From: Kribbella sandramycini
GTDB lineage: Bacteria; Actinomycetota; Actinomycetes; Propionibacteriales; Kribbellaceae
Direction of reading: 5' to 3'
Length of the DNA stretch: 64,000 bases
Assembly (NCBI RefSeq): GCF_013131805.1
Contig: NZ_JABJRC010000001.1
Span: 558,001-622,000 of the forward strand
The first letter of the stretch is position 1. The number at the start of each line of letters is the position of its first letter. Under the pieces are notes generated by a model. It was not told the DNA's origin and ran no database searches. It saw only the letters and a list, made by a program, of their open reading frames with translations. Below are positions 7,071-15,834 of the stretch, piece after piece. Made by a program: the position numbers and the translations under genes.

Positions 7071-10055
7071 TTAGTCGTCCCAGAACAGCCGGGCGACGGT
7101 GTTGTGGGCGCGGCGGGTGATGCGGAGGTAGTCGTCGGAGAAGCGGCTGGACTCGCCGGGCGGGTAGCCGCAGATCTGGGCGACGGCGGCGAGGTCGCGG
7201 GGGTCGGTGGGCAGCGAGTCGCCGGGGCGGGCGCGGACGAGCATGATCGCGTTCCGGATCCGGCTGGCGAGCTCCCAGGCGATGCCCAGCGTCTCGGCTT
7301 CGGTGGCGTCGACCAGCCCGGCCTCGACACCGGCGCGGAGTGCGGCGAGCGTGCGGGTGGTGCGCAGGCCTGGGATGTTCCGCGCCTCGCGGAGCTGAAG
7401 CAGCTGGACGGTCCATTCGATATCGGCGAGCCCGCCGCGGCCGAGTTTGGTGTGGGTGCTCCGGTTCGCGCCGCGCGGCAGCCGCTCGGCGTCGACCCGG
7501 GCCTTGATCCGGCGGATCTCCATCACGTCCCGCTCGCTGATCCCGTTCGGCGGGTAGCGCAGCGGGTCGATCAGCGCGCGGAACGCCGTACAGAGCTCGG
7601 CATCGCCGCAGAGCGGATCGGCGCGCAGCAGCGCCTGCGCCTCCCACACCGCGGACCAGCGCGCGTAGTACGACGCGTACGACGCCAGCGTCCGAACCAA
7701 CGGCCCCTGCCGCCCCTCGGGCCGCAGATCCGCGTCGATCGCCACCGCCGGATCCGCGCCCGGCAGCGCGAGCATCCGGCGTAGCTCGGTCGCGGCCTGG
7801 GTCGCGAAATCGGTGGCCGCCTTCTCGTCCGCGCCGGGCAGCGGGTCGTGGACGAACATCACATCGGCGTCGCTGCCGTAGCCGAGCTCGTGACCGCCGA
7901 AGCGGCCCATCGCGACGATCGCCATCCGGGTCGGCTCCGGCTGCCCCTTCGCGACCTTGCGCCGGGCGACCTCGAGCGCACTCGTCAGCGTCCCGACCGA
8001 GATCCCGGTCAGCGCGTCACCGACCGCCTCGACCTCGACCAGCCCGGACAAATCCGCCGCGGCGACCCGGAACAACTCCCGCCGGCGGACGGCGCGAATC
8101 GCCGCGACAGCCGCCTCCGGCTGCTCCTGCCGGCCTGCGGCCGCGGACATCTCGGTCAGCAAGCTCTCCGGCGTCCGCGGGACCAGCTCGCGCTCGTCGG
8201 CGAGCATCGCGGTCGCCTCCGGCGCACGCTGCAACAGGTCGACGGCGTACCGGCCGCTGGCCAGTAGGTGGGCCAGCCGCTCGGCCGATGCGCCCTCATC
8301 ACGCAACTGACGCAGGTACCACGGCGTCGAGCCGAGGCTGTCCGAGATGGTCCGGAACGCGAGCAGCCCGGCGTCCGGATCGGGTGATTCGGCGAACCAG
8401 CCGAGCATCGCCGGCAGCAACGCCTTCTGAATCGACGACCGCCGCGAAACCCCCTCCGACAGCGCCTCGATATGCCGCAGCGCGGACGCCGGATCGGCGT
8501 ACCCGAGCGCGGTCAGCCGCTGCCGCGCCGCCTCAGGCGTCAGCCGGACCTCGCCACCCGGAATCCGGGCAACCGCCGCGAGCAGCGGCCGGTAGAAGAG
8601 CTTCTCGTGCAGCCGCCGGACCTCCAGCGCATGCTTCTTCCACGCGGCCGTCAGATCGGCCACCGGGTTCTTGGTGAACCCGAGCGAGCGCCCGAGCCGC
8701 CGCAGGTCGGCGTCGTCCTCCGGCACCTGATGCGTACGCCGAAGCCGGTACAGCTGGATGCGGTGCTCCATCGACCGCAGGAAGCGATAAGCATCCGCGA
8801 GGACGGCGCCGTCCGTCCGGCCCACGTAGCCGCTCGTCGTCAGCGACTCCAGCGCGACCAGCGTCGTCCCGCTCCGCACAGCCTCATCACTGCGGCCGTG
8901 CACGAGCTGCAGCAACTGGACGGCGAACTCGACGTCGCGCAGCCCACCGGGACCGAGCTTGAGCTGCCGATCCACATCAGCGGCCGGGATGTGGTCGACG
9001 ACGCGGCGGCGCATCGCCTGGACGTCGGTGACGAACCCCTCCCGGTCGGCCGCCGACCAGACCAGCTTGCCGATCCGCTCGGCGTACTCGCGGCCGAGGT
9101 CGGCGTCCCCGGCGACCGGGCGGGCCTTGAGCAGTGCCTGGAACTCCCACGTCTTCGCCCAGCGGCCGTAGTAGGCCAGATGGCTGTCGAGCGTGCGGAC
9201 GAGCGGGCCCGACTTCCCCTCGGGGCGCAGCGCGGCATCGACCGGCCAGAGCGTGCCCTCGCCGGTGTGGTCGGAGCAGATCCGCATCGCGGCCGCGGCC
9301 AGCTGGGACGCCGTCTTCAGCGCCGGCAGCTCGGGCTCGCCGTCGAGCGGCTCCGCGACGAACAGCACGTCCACATCGCTGACGTAGTTGAGCTCCCGGC
9401 CACCGCACTTGCCCATGGCAATGATCGCGATCCGACAGTCGGCCGCGCCGGGGTGGGCGGTGAAGTAGTCGTTCCGCGCGATCCGCAACGCGGTCTCCAG
9501 CGCGCCGCCGGCCAGATCGGCCAGCACCGCGGCCACCTCGTCGACCAGCAAGCCCTCAGCCAGGTCCCGCGCGGCCAGCCGCAGCAGCAGCCGGCGGTAC
9601 TCGACGCGCAACGCGTCGACCGGCTTGGCCGCGTCGACCGCGGTGGCGAGTTTGGCGGCGACGTCCTCGATCGAGGGCCGCGAGCCGGTCAGCGACGGAT
9701 CGGCCAGGTCGTACCAGTGCCGCGGATGCACGGTGAGGTGCCGGCCGAAGGCCTCGCTGGCGCCCAGCACGTAGACGAGCCGGCGGCGGAAGTCGTCGTC
9801 CATCTCCAGCGTCCGGGTGAACGCGCCGAGATCGTAGTCGTTGCGGTGCAGTGCCTCGGCCATCCCGAGCAGGCCGTGCAGCGCAAGATCCGGATCGGCG
9901 GACTCCGACAGCGTCGTGATCAGCTGTTCGGTCGCGATCGGGCCGTGCGGATCGAGGGCGTCGAGCTGCCGCAGCAGCGCGGTCGCGCCCTGCGGGTCGC
10001 CGAACCCCAACCGGACCAGCCGGCCTTCACCGGACCCTCTTTGCGCCTCCGCCAC
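7071..10055 (-). CDS. glnE: bifunctional glutamine synthetase adenylyltransferase/deadenylylase
   Basis: A 994-aa regulator that adenylylates and deadenylylates glutamine synthetase I according to nitrogen state. Start GTG 10053-10055 gives MAEAQRGSGEGRLVRLGF, matching the usual actinobacterial beginning; the frame is open far upstream but without homology. Two nucleotidyltransferase halves are visible. The N-terminal half has GGRELNYVSDVDVLFV (deadenylylase domain) and the C-terminal half has GGHELGYGSDADVMFV (adenylylase domain), each with the metal-binding D-x-D. Length is normal. The neighbouring glutamine synthetase in this window (11369-12709) is the GlnA2 type, so the main GlnE target is presumably a GlnA1 encoded elsewhere. 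Confidence 0.95.
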   Translation of the reverse strand: MAEAQRGSGEGRLVRLGFGDPQGATALLRQLDALDPHGPIATEQLITTLSESADPDLALHGLLGMAEALHRNDYDLGAFTRTLEMDDDFRRRLVYVLGASEAFGRHLTVHPRHWYDLADPSLTGSRPSIEDVAAKLATAVDAAKPVDALRVEYRRLLLRLAARDLAEGLLVDEVAAVLADLAGGALETALRIARNDYFTAHPGAADCRIAIIAMGKCGGRELNYVSDVDVLFVAEPLDGEPELPALKTASQLAAAAMRICSDHTGEGTLWPVDAALRPEGKSGPLVRTLDSHLAYYGRWAKTWEFQALLKARPVAGDADLGREYAERIGKLVWSAADREGFVTDVQAMRRRVVDHIPAADVDRQLKLGPGGLRDVEFAVQLLQLVHGRSDEAVRSGTTLVALESLTTSGYVGRTDGAVLADAYRFLRSMEHRIQLYRLRRTHQVPEDDADLRRLGRSLGFTKNPVADLTAAWKKHALEVRRLHEKLFYRPLLAAVARIPGGEVRLTPEAARQRLTALGYADPASALRHIEALSEGVSRRSSIQKALLPAMLGWFAESPDPDAGLLAFRTISDSLGSTPWYLRQLRDEGASAERLAHLLASGRYAVDLLQRAPEATAMLADERELVPRTPESLLTEMSAAAGRQEQPEAAVAAIRAVRRRELFRVAAADLSGLVEVEAVGDALTGISVGTLTSALEVARRKVAKGQPEPTRMAIVAMGRFGGHELGYGSDADVMFVHDPLPGADEKAATDFATQAATELRRMLALPGADPAVAIDADLRPEGRQGPLVRTLASYASYYARWSAVWEAQALLRADPLCGDAELCTAFRALIDPLRYPPNGISERDVMEIRRIKARVDAERLPRGANRSTHTKLGRGGLADIEWTVQLLQLREARNIPGLRTTRTLAALRAGVEAGLVDATEAETLGIAWELASRIRNAIMLVRARPGDSLPTDPRDLAAVAQICGYPPGESSRFSDDYLRITRRAHNTVARLFWDD

Positions 10056-10202
10056 GACGGTCAGGTTATCCGGGTCCCGGCAGGCGCCGTGACAGAATCT
10101 CGGCAGTACCGCGAGCCGGTTGCGGTGACGTCTAAAGGGGATTGCGGTCAACACACGGAGTTGCCTGGCGTATTCGGGCAGTAATCGGCATGATGAGGCG
10201 TC

Positions 10203-10757
10203 ATGGTCATGATGACGGGGTCGCTCGCCGTTCGGGGCATGGTGGTCTGGTTGACGCCCCAGCAGGGCGGGCGAGTGTCCGGGCCCCCCGAGCCGGACTA
10301 CGACTACGACTACACAGCCACCGCGTTCCTGCCACCACGGACCGCGGACGACGGGCAGGCCGGGATAGCGCTGCGCGGTTTCGCGCCGAGCGCCTGGCGC
10401 ACCCAGGCCGACGGCATCCTGGTGCCCGGCCAGGGGAACAAGGCTCAGCAGATCGTCCCGGGCGCGGTGGTGGTGATCACCGAAGGCACCCGGCCGGTCG
10501 GCTTCCTGACCGTCGAAGAGGTGCACGCGATGGCGCCCGACGGGACGCCGGTCATCCCGCCGAAGCCGGCCACCGAGCCGGTGCTCGAGCCGGTCGAGCC
10601 GGTGCCTGTCGCCGAGGATGCGATCGAGCCGCCGTACCGGCACTCGACGGCCGCCGCGCGCTGGACGTCGACGCACGGCTCCGACCTGGTCCCGGCCGAA
10701 CCTCTCACGGCCGAGCCCGCCCCGGACGAGCTGCTCAAAGCCGCCACCTCCCTCTGA
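10203..10757 (+). CDS. conserved-looking hypothetical protein
   Basis: A 184-aa acidic protein I do not recognise. It starts MVMMTGSLAVRGMVVWL, then a Tyr/Asp run (DYDYDYTATAF). A compact central part (residues about 45-110) with GIALRGFAPSAWRTQADGIL and PGAVVVITEGTRPVGFLTVEEV looks folded. From about residue 115 it is Pro/Glu-rich and probably disordered. There is no signal peptide or catalytic motif. It is divergent from glnE (gap 147 bases) and precedes the cyclophilin-like gene by 45 bases on the same strand, so the two may be cotranscribed. A later ATG at codon 4 or 13 could be the true start. Confidence 0.6.
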   Translation: MVMMTGSLAVRGMVVWLTPQQGGRVSGPPEPDYDYDYTATAFLPPRTADDGQAGIALRGFAPSAWRTQADGILVPGQGNKAQQIVPGAVVVITEGTRPVGFLTVEEVHAMAPDGTPVIPPKPATEPVLEPVEPVPVAEDAIEPPYRHSTAAARWTSTHGSDLVPAEPLTAEPAPDELLKAATSL

Positions 10758-10802
10758 ACACACTCTGTTGCTAACCGCACACTGAGTGTTACCTTCAGGA
10801 TC

Positions 10803-11372
10803 ATGCGTCTCTGGAAACGAGCAGTTGCCGTCGTCCTGGTCGCCACCGCTGTCCTGGTGCTGGAGAGCTGGGTCGCGCACGCCTCGCCGGCGCTGTTCAA
10901 GAACTGCACCTACACGCGGACCGGCGACGGCGACGTCCGGCCGCCGTACTCGCTGGCGCCGCTGCTCGGCGCGGTGAAGGTCACCGTCAGCACCGATCGC
11001 GGCACGCTGGAGCTCCGGCTCGACCGGAAGAACGCGCCCTGCGCGGTGCACAGCTTCACGCATCTCGCGCTGAACCGGTACTACCACGAGACTCCGTGCC
11101 GCACCCGGGCGATCCTCGAGTGCGGCGCGGGCCAAGCCGGCTTTCGCTACCCGACCGAGCTGACCGGCCAGGAGCAGTACCGCCGCGGCGTGGTTGCCGT
11201 CAGCAAAGACGGCGACGGGAACGGCGGCGGCTTCTTCCTGGTCCACGACGTGCACGGCGCGCCGGCCGGCACCACGATCATCGGCGCCGTCAGCAACGGC
11301 CTCGTCCTGCTCGACCAGCTCGCCGCCGACCCGGACCGCCCGGTCCGGATCAGCGAAGTGCGGATCGGTTAG
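10803..11372 (+). CDS. secreted cyclophilin-like protein, probably catalytically degenerate
   Basis: A 189-aa protein with an N-terminal signal or anchor (RAVAVVLVATAVLVLESWVAHA) followed by a cyclophilin-type peptidyl-prolyl isomerase fold. Recognisable parts are VTVSTDRGTLELRL, KNAPCAVHSFTHLA and GFFLVHD. In active cyclophilins the segment TPFHR carries the catalytic Arg; here it reads TPCRT, and the following VIQGGD-type segment is LECGAGQ. The key Arg and Gln appear lost. Two pairs of Cys residues may form disulfides outside the cell. It converges on glnA2 with a 4-base overlap. Likely role: an extracytoplasmic binding or folding accessory; activity is doubtful. Confidence 0.72.
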   Translation: MRLWKRAVAVVLVATAVLVLESWVAHASPALFKNCTYTRTGDGDVRPPYSLAPLLGAVKVTVSTDRGTLELRLDRKNAPCAVHSFTHLALNRYYHETPCRTRAILECGAGQAGFRYPTELTGQEQYRRGVVAVSKDGDGNGGGFFLVHDVHGAPAGTTIIGAVSNGLVLLDQLAADPDRPVRISEVRIG

Positions 11373-12709
11373 AGCACCGGCAGGAGTTTGTTGAGCTCGA
11401 AGGGCGTCACCTGGCGGCGGTAGTCCTGCCACTCGGCGCGCTTGTTGCGGAGGAAGAAGTCGAAGACGTGCTCGCCGAGGGTCTCGGCGACCAGCTCGCT
11501 CTCCTCCATCGCGTGGATCGCCTCGGCCAGGCTGCCCGGCAGCGGTTTGATCCCGAGCGCCTTGCGCTCCCGCGGCGTCAGCGACCAGACGTCCTCCTCG
11601 ACCTCCCGCGGCAGCTCGTAGCCCTCCTCGATCCCCTTCAGGCCGGCGGCGAGCATCAGCGCGAACGCGAGGTACGGGTTGGCGGCCGAATCCAGCGAGC
11701 GGAACTCGACGCGCGACGACTGACCCTTGTGCGGTTTGTACATCGGCACCCGGACCAGCGCGGAGCGGTTGTTGTGCCCCCAGGAGACGAACGACGGCGC
11801 CTCATCGCCGACGGCGAGCCGCTTGTAGGAGTTCACCCACTGGTTGGTGACGGCGGTGATCTCGGCGGCGTGGTGCAGCAGGCCGGCGATGAACGCGCGC
11901 CCGGTCTTGGACAGCTGGTACTGCGCGCCGCCCTCGAAGAACGCGTTCCGGTCGCCCTCGAACAGCGACATGTGGGTGTGCATCCCGGAGCCGGGCTGGT
12001 CGCTCAGCGGCTTCGGCATGAAGGAGGCGTAGATGCCCTGGGAGAGCGCGACCTCCTTCACCACGACGCGGAACGTCATGATGTTGTCGGCGGTGCTCAG
12101 GGCGTCGGCGTACCGCAGGTCGATCTCCTGCTGGCCGGGGCCGCCCTCGTGGTGGCTGAACTCGACCGAGATGCCCATCGACTCCAGCATCGTGATCGCC
12201 TCGCGGCGGAAGTCGTTGCCGATGCCTTGCGGGGTGTGGTCGAAGTAGCCCGAGGAGTCGACCGGCTCCGGCGTCGTGCCGGGGGCGCCGGCCAGCGACT
12301 TGAACAGGTAGAACTCGATCTCGGGGTGGGTGTAGAAGGTGAAGCCGAGGTCGGCGGCCTTCGACAGCGTCCGCTTCAGCACGTGCCGCGGGTCGGCGAA
12401 CGAGGCCGAGCCGTCGGGCATGTTGATATCGCAGAACATCCGCGCGGTACCCATCGTCTCGCCGCGCCAGGGCAGGATCTGGAACGTCGACGGGTCCGGT
12501 TTGGCGAGCATGTCGGCCTCGGTCACCCGGGCGAACCCCTCGATCGCCGAGCCGTCGAACCCGAGGCCCTCGGAGAACGCGCCCTCCAGCTCGGCCGGGG
12601 CGACCGCCACCGACTTCAGGAACCCGAGTACGTCGGTGAACCAGAGCCGCACGAAACGTACGTCGCGCTCCTCGAGTGCGCGCAGTACGAACTCCTGCTG
12701 CTTGTCCAT
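11369..12709 (-). CDS. glnA2: glutamine synthetase, GlnA2 type (class I)
   Basis: A 446-aa ATP-dependent enzyme joining ammonia to glutamate. It has the N-terminal beta-grasp (MDKQQEFVLRALEERDVRFV) and the catalytic signature GFDGSAIEGFA. Metal-binding residues fall in EIEFYLF and in the GxGMHTHMSLF segment, and substrate residues in RVEFRSLDSAANPYLAFA. The Tyr of the adenylylation loop found in GlnA1 (NLYDLP) is absent: the equivalent region reads EDVWSLTPRERKALG. GlnE control by adenylylation is therefore unlikely. The length (446 aa versus about 475) also fits the GlnA2 class. It is close to glnE, as in other actinobacteria. A candidate GlnR site lies upstream. Confidence 0.92.
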   Translation of the reverse strand: MDKQQEFVLRALEERDVRFVRLWFTDVLGFLKSVAVAPAELEGAFSEGLGFDGSAIEGFARVTEADMLAKPDPSTFQILPWRGETMGTARMFCDINMPDGSASFADPRHVLKRTLSKAADLGFTFYTHPEIEFYLFKSLAGAPGTTPEPVDSSGYFDHTPQGIGNDFRREAITMLESMGISVEFSHHEGGPGQQEIDLRYADALSTADNIMTFRVVVKEVALSQGIYASFMPKPLSDQPGSGMHTHMSLFEGDRNAFFEGGAQYQLSKTGRAFIAGLLHHAAEITAVTNQWVNSYKRLAVGDEAPSFVSWGHNNRSALVRVPMYKPHKGQSSRVEFRSLDSAANPYLAFALMLAAGLKGIEEGYELPREVEEDVWSLTPRERKALGIKPLPGSLAEAIHAMEESELVAETLGEHVFDFFLRNKRAEWQDYRRQVTPFELNKLLPVL

Positions 12710-12765
12710 TCCGGTCCACCTCGCTCGTCAGGTTGTGCGGCCCTCACACAGTGTGCCCCGCCTCT

Positions 12766-12781
12766 GTTAAGCAGACGTTAC
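12766..12781 (-). promoter_or_regulatory. candidate GlnR box upstream of glnA2
   Basis: Read on the minus strand the site is GTAAC-gtctgc-TTAAC, 57 bases before the glnA2 ATG. The GlnR consensus in actinobacteria is roughly GTnAC-n6-GaAAC, so the first half matches fully and the second in three of five positions. Position just upstream of a nitrogen gene makes it credible, but the motif is short. Confidence 0.4.
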
Positions 12782-12825
12782 GTGCTGGCCGAGACATCTG
12801 ACGTGTCAGGTCATACCGTGTCCCC

Positions 12826-13233
12826 GTGCAAACGACGTTTCGGGTCGCTCTCGTGGTGGCGGGGATCCTCTGCCTGAGCGACCTGCTGCTGTCGACGGCG
12901 CGCTTCGTCCAGTCGCTGCGCAAGCGCCGGCCCGCCGAGCGGGACGTGCTCGGCCGCCGTTGGCTCCCGCTGCCCGAGATCGGGTTCGGGATGTGCGCCT
13001 TCTGCTGCCCAGGGCTGGTCGCGCTCGGGCTGACCCACCACGACGCCGACGGCCTGCCGACCCGGCAGATCCTGCTCGCCGCGTTCGTCTTCGGGTACGC
13101 CGGGGCCGTGCTGTCCCGCGTCGTCCGGACGCCGGGGCCCGGTGGCCGCCGCTTCCGGTTACGCGCCGGCCTGCTGCTCGGCCTGCCCGCGATCTTCGGC
13201 CTGGTCTTCGGCCTGTCCGGGATCGCGGTGTAG
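12826..13233 (+). CDS. small membrane protein, unknown function
   Basis: A 135-aa hydrophobic protein starting at GTG (MQTTFRVALVVAGILCLSDLLL). Three or four membrane helices are apparent: residues about 5-25, 52-68 (FGMCAFCCPGLVALGL), 82-98 (ILLAAFVFGYAGAVLS) and 112-132 (LLLGLPAIFGLVFGLS). A Cys-Cys pair sits in the second helix. No family recognised. Its last 75 bases overlap the convergent HTTM gene, an unusually long overlap, so one of the two 3' ends must be under double constraint. It is divergent from glnA2. Confidence 0.6.
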   Translation: MQTTFRVALVVAGILCLSDLLLSTARFVQSLRKRRPAERDVLGRRWLPLPEIGFGMCAFCCPGLVALGLTHHDADGLPTRQILLAAFVFGYAGAVLSRVVRTPGPGGRRFRLRAGLLLGLPAIFGLVFGLSGIAV

Positions 13234-14103
13234 CTTCCGCCGGACGAACGGCACGATCCGCTCCAGCGGCGCGAAGGCCAGCCAGCAGACCACGGTCGGC
13301 AGGAAGTGGATCAGCAGGATCGCCGTGTTCGCGACGTGGAAGCCGATGAAGAACAGCGCGCCGAGCAGCTGCCAGCGGCCCTTCAGCCAGAGGATCACCG
13401 GCGAGAGGAACTCGGCGACGAACCCGACCCACTGCATCACCTGCAGCAGCCACGGATGCAGCAGCAGCCACTCCCCGACCGGATGCGGCCGCCGCACGAT
13501 CGCCCAGGTCAGAATCGCGCTGTTCGGCCACGACAGCAGCTTCCACCCCGGACTGCGAACCTTCGCCACCCAGGACAGGAAGTACGTCGCGATCACACTG
13601 ATCTGCACACAGCGGACCGCCCACCCGGCTGCCTCCGACCGGGTCTGATCGCCGTACGCCGATGCCCCGCGCCGGGCCCCGGACACGGTCGGCAGCACCC
13701 ACAGCGCGACCACGAGCGCGAGGTGGTCGTGGTCGACCTTGCCGTCGCTCATCCCGATCAGGACCCACCAGGTGAACGCCGGGGCGACGATCCACCCGGC
13801 GACCCGGGGGAAGTAGTTCGTCGCGCCGATGAGGCAGGCCACGATCAGGACGACGTACAGCGCTGTCGTGTTGGCGACCGACGGGACGGGCAGGTGGAAG
13901 ATCCGGGCCAGCAGCAGCGGCTGGTAGAGATCGGGGTGTTCGCCCTTGAGCCGGGTGTCGCGGACGAACGCGTGCATGTCGAGGATGACGAACAGGTAGA
14001 GAATCGTCCGCAGCCAGGCGATCCGGGCCAGCGCGATCGACGGCGTGAACCAGCCCGCGATCCGGGCCGCCCGGCTCGGCGGCTGTTCGGTGACCGTCGT
14101 CAT
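13159..14103 (-). CDS. HTTM-domain (gamma-carboxylase-like) integral membrane protein
   Basis: A 314-aa polytopic protein. The opening RIAWLRTILYLFVILDMHAFV and later FYRP-like ACLIGATNYFPRVAGWI, DHDHLALVVALWVLP and WLLQVMQWVGFVAEFLSPVI segments are those of the HTTM (horizontally transferred transmembrane, vitamin K-dependent carboxylase-like) family. Bacterial functions are mostly unknown. The C-terminal tail is a low-complexity Gln/Glu/Asp-rich run (GQAEDQAEDRGQAEQQAGA). It is the last gene of a three-gene operon; its ATG shares the sequence ATGA with the stop of the preceding gene, showing tight coupling. Confidence 0.75.
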   Translation of the reverse strand: MTTVTEQPPSRAARIAGWFTPSIALARIAWLRTILYLFVILDMHAFVRDTRLKGEHPDLYQPLLLARIFHLPVPSVANTTALYVVLIVACLIGATNYFPRVAGWIVAPAFTWWVLIGMSDGKVDHDHLALVVALWVLPTVSGARRGASAYGDQTRSEAAGWAVRCVQISVIATYFLSWVAKVRSPGWKLLSWPNSAILTWAIVRRPHPVGEWLLLHPWLLQVMQWVGFVAEFLSPVILWLKGRWQLLGALFFIGFHVANTAILLIHFLPTVVCWLAFAPLERIVPFVRRKLHRDPGQAEDQAEDRGQAEQQAGA

Positions 14104-14558
14104 CGGCGGACCTGCCAGGTGGCGAGGACCTCAGGTGTCGGCGGGCCGACGACGCGACCGCCGACCAGCTTGGTGGTGTCGCGGATCAGTTCGAGTTTCA
14201 GGTACTTCGGCTGATCGGGATGTTTCTTCGCCCAGCCGTCGGCGACCTGTTGCAGCAGCGCCGGGTTCTTGACGATCTCGCCGGTCCGGGCCTCGATCTC
14301 GGCCCGGGCGACCCCGGCGCCCTCGATGTTGAGCGGTACGTCGACCGATGTCCCGGCGTCGGTCTGCGCGGTGATCCGGGTGAACGTGACCTCGGCGTCG
14401 TCCGCCACGCTGCCGGCGTACTGCGACATCGGGCCGAACGGCCAGGCGTCGTCGGAGGCTCGGGCCGAGCCGTTGATCAGCAGCCCGATCCCGACCACGG
14501 CGACGGCCACCCGGATCGTCTTGCCGGCCCGTCCCAGCCGGCGATCACCGTTCGTCAC
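14100..14558 (-). CDS. small secreted or anchored protein paired with HTTM protein
   Basis: A 152-aa protein from GTG 14556-14558. One hydrophobic segment (TIRVAVAVVGIGLLINGSARA) could be a signal peptide or anchor. The following WPFGPMSQYAGSVADDAEV leads into a compact alpha/beta region ending GPPTPEVLATWQVRR. No family I can name. It begins 8 bases after the DUF418 gene and overlaps the HTTM gene by 4 bases, so the three are surely cotranscribed. I infer that it works with the HTTM protein at the membrane. Confidence 0.65.
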   Translation of the reverse strand: MTNGDRRLGRAGKTIRVAVAVVGIGLLINGSARASDDAWPFGPMSQYAGSVADDAEVTFTRITAQTDAGTSVDVPLNIEGAGVARAEIEARTGEIVKNPALLQQVADGWAKKHPDQPKYLKLELIRDTTKLVGGRVVGPPTPEVLATWQVRR

Positions 14559-14566
14559 CTGACGTA

Positions 14567-15739
14567 TTAGACCACCAGCGCGGTTTTCGGCTTCTTCGTC
14601 CGGTAGGTGAGCCGGCGGATCATCGACTCGAACGGCCCGCGATAGCCCTTGCGCCGCATCCACTCGGCCAGACCGACCGTGGCCAGCCAGGTCGCGATCG
14701 CGAGCAGCGCCGTGGTCGTGGTGGTCAGGGTGTTCGACAGGCCGAGCAGGTAGGGCGTGAAAACGATCGTCCAGACCACCGATTGGGCCAGGTAGCAGGT
14801 CATCGACCGCTGTCCGACCGCGGCGATCGCGGTGGTGAATCGGCCGCGGGTGAGCCGGCGGGCGATCAGCACGATCAGGGCGGCGTACCCGAAACCACCG
14901 AAGAGACCGGTTGCGTCGTGCAACGGCCCGAGATAGCTGAGCGTGTCGTTGGCCGGCTGCTTGATGATGCCGCCGACAACGAGTGAGACCGGGAGCGCGC
15001 CGAGGATCGCGATCGTCAGGCCGACGAGCGCCGTCGTCCGCAACAGGGTCTGGTGTTCGGCCGGGCGCTCGAGGATGCGGCGCCGTCCGGCCCACAAACC
15101 GATCAGGAACGGAGCAACGAATCCGATCCAGCCCAGTAAGGCGATGATCGAATGCGCGCCCAGCCGATCGGCGAACTGACCAAGCAGCTCGGGCGGCAGC
15201 ATGGCCGGATCCGGGCCCTCCGTCATCGTCGAGAACGAGTCGTCGCTGGGCAACGCGGTCAGCACCCAGACCAGGCCGGCCACGATGAACAGCCAGATGT
15301 CCTTCCAGCGCAGTGCCCAGACGCCGAGGAACAGCAGCACGCCGTACGCGCCGAGGATGTCGCCGACGTAGAGCAGCATCGCGTGCGCGAAGCCCACCAC
15401 GACGAGCACCAGGCTCCGCCGCCACAACAGCTTCCGGATCGGCCACCACTCCCGGCCGCTCTCCCGCTGCCGCCGGACGATCTGCGCCACGCCGTACCCG
15501 AACAGCACGCCGAACATCGGAAACGCCCGGCCGTCGACGAAGGTCGAGATCAGGAACCCGGCGCCGCGATCCAGGACGTTCCCGTCCACCGGGAAGCCCC
15601 CGAACCACCGCGCGCCGCCGACGAAGTAATGCGAGTTCGCCAGCGCGATGAACAACAACATGAACCCCCGGGCCAGATCCGGCCCGAGCGCTCGCTCCCC
15701 CACCCCAGTAGGCCCGCCCACTCCATTCATGCCACCCAC
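14567..15739 (-). CDS. DUF418-family integral membrane protein
   Basis: A 390-aa polytopic protein. It opens with the family pattern GERALGPDLARGFMLLFIAL and closes with the DUF418 region (IAAVGQRSMTCYLAQSVVW onward). About ten membrane helices are apparent, with a basic loop VRRQRESGREWWPIRKLLWRR near residue 100. The family resembles acyltransferase-3-like membrane proteins; its biochemical role is unknown. First gene of the operon with the 152-aa and HTTM proteins. ATG at codon 4 (MNGVGG) is an alternative start. The long repeat-bearing gap to nadE lies upstream. Confidence 0.8.
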   Translation of the reverse strand: MGGMNGVGGPTGVGERALGPDLARGFMLLFIALANSHYFVGGARWFGGFPVDGNVLDRGAGFLISTFVDGRAFPMFGVLFGYGVAQIVRRQRESGREWWPIRKLLWRRSLVLVVVGFAHAMLLYVGDILGAYGVLLFLGVWALRWKDIWLFIVAGLVWVLTALPSDDSFSTMTEGPDPAMLPPELLGQFADRLGAHSIIALLGWIGFVAPFLIGLWAGRRRILERPAEHQTLLRTTALVGLTIAILGALPVSLVVGGIIKQPANDTLSYLGPLHDATGLFGGFGYAALIVLIARRLTRGRFTTAIAAVGQRSMTCYLAQSVVWTIVFTPYLLGLSNTLTTTTTALLAIATWLATVGLAEWMRRKGYRGPFESMIRRLTYRTKKPKTALVV

Positions 15740-15834
15740 TCAACCGGTTCGCCCCGCCGCCGTCGTCGTACGAAAGTTCCCACCCGGGCGAACCTTCGTA
15801 CAGAAAACAGCCCGCCGCACTCGCCCCGTTTCCT

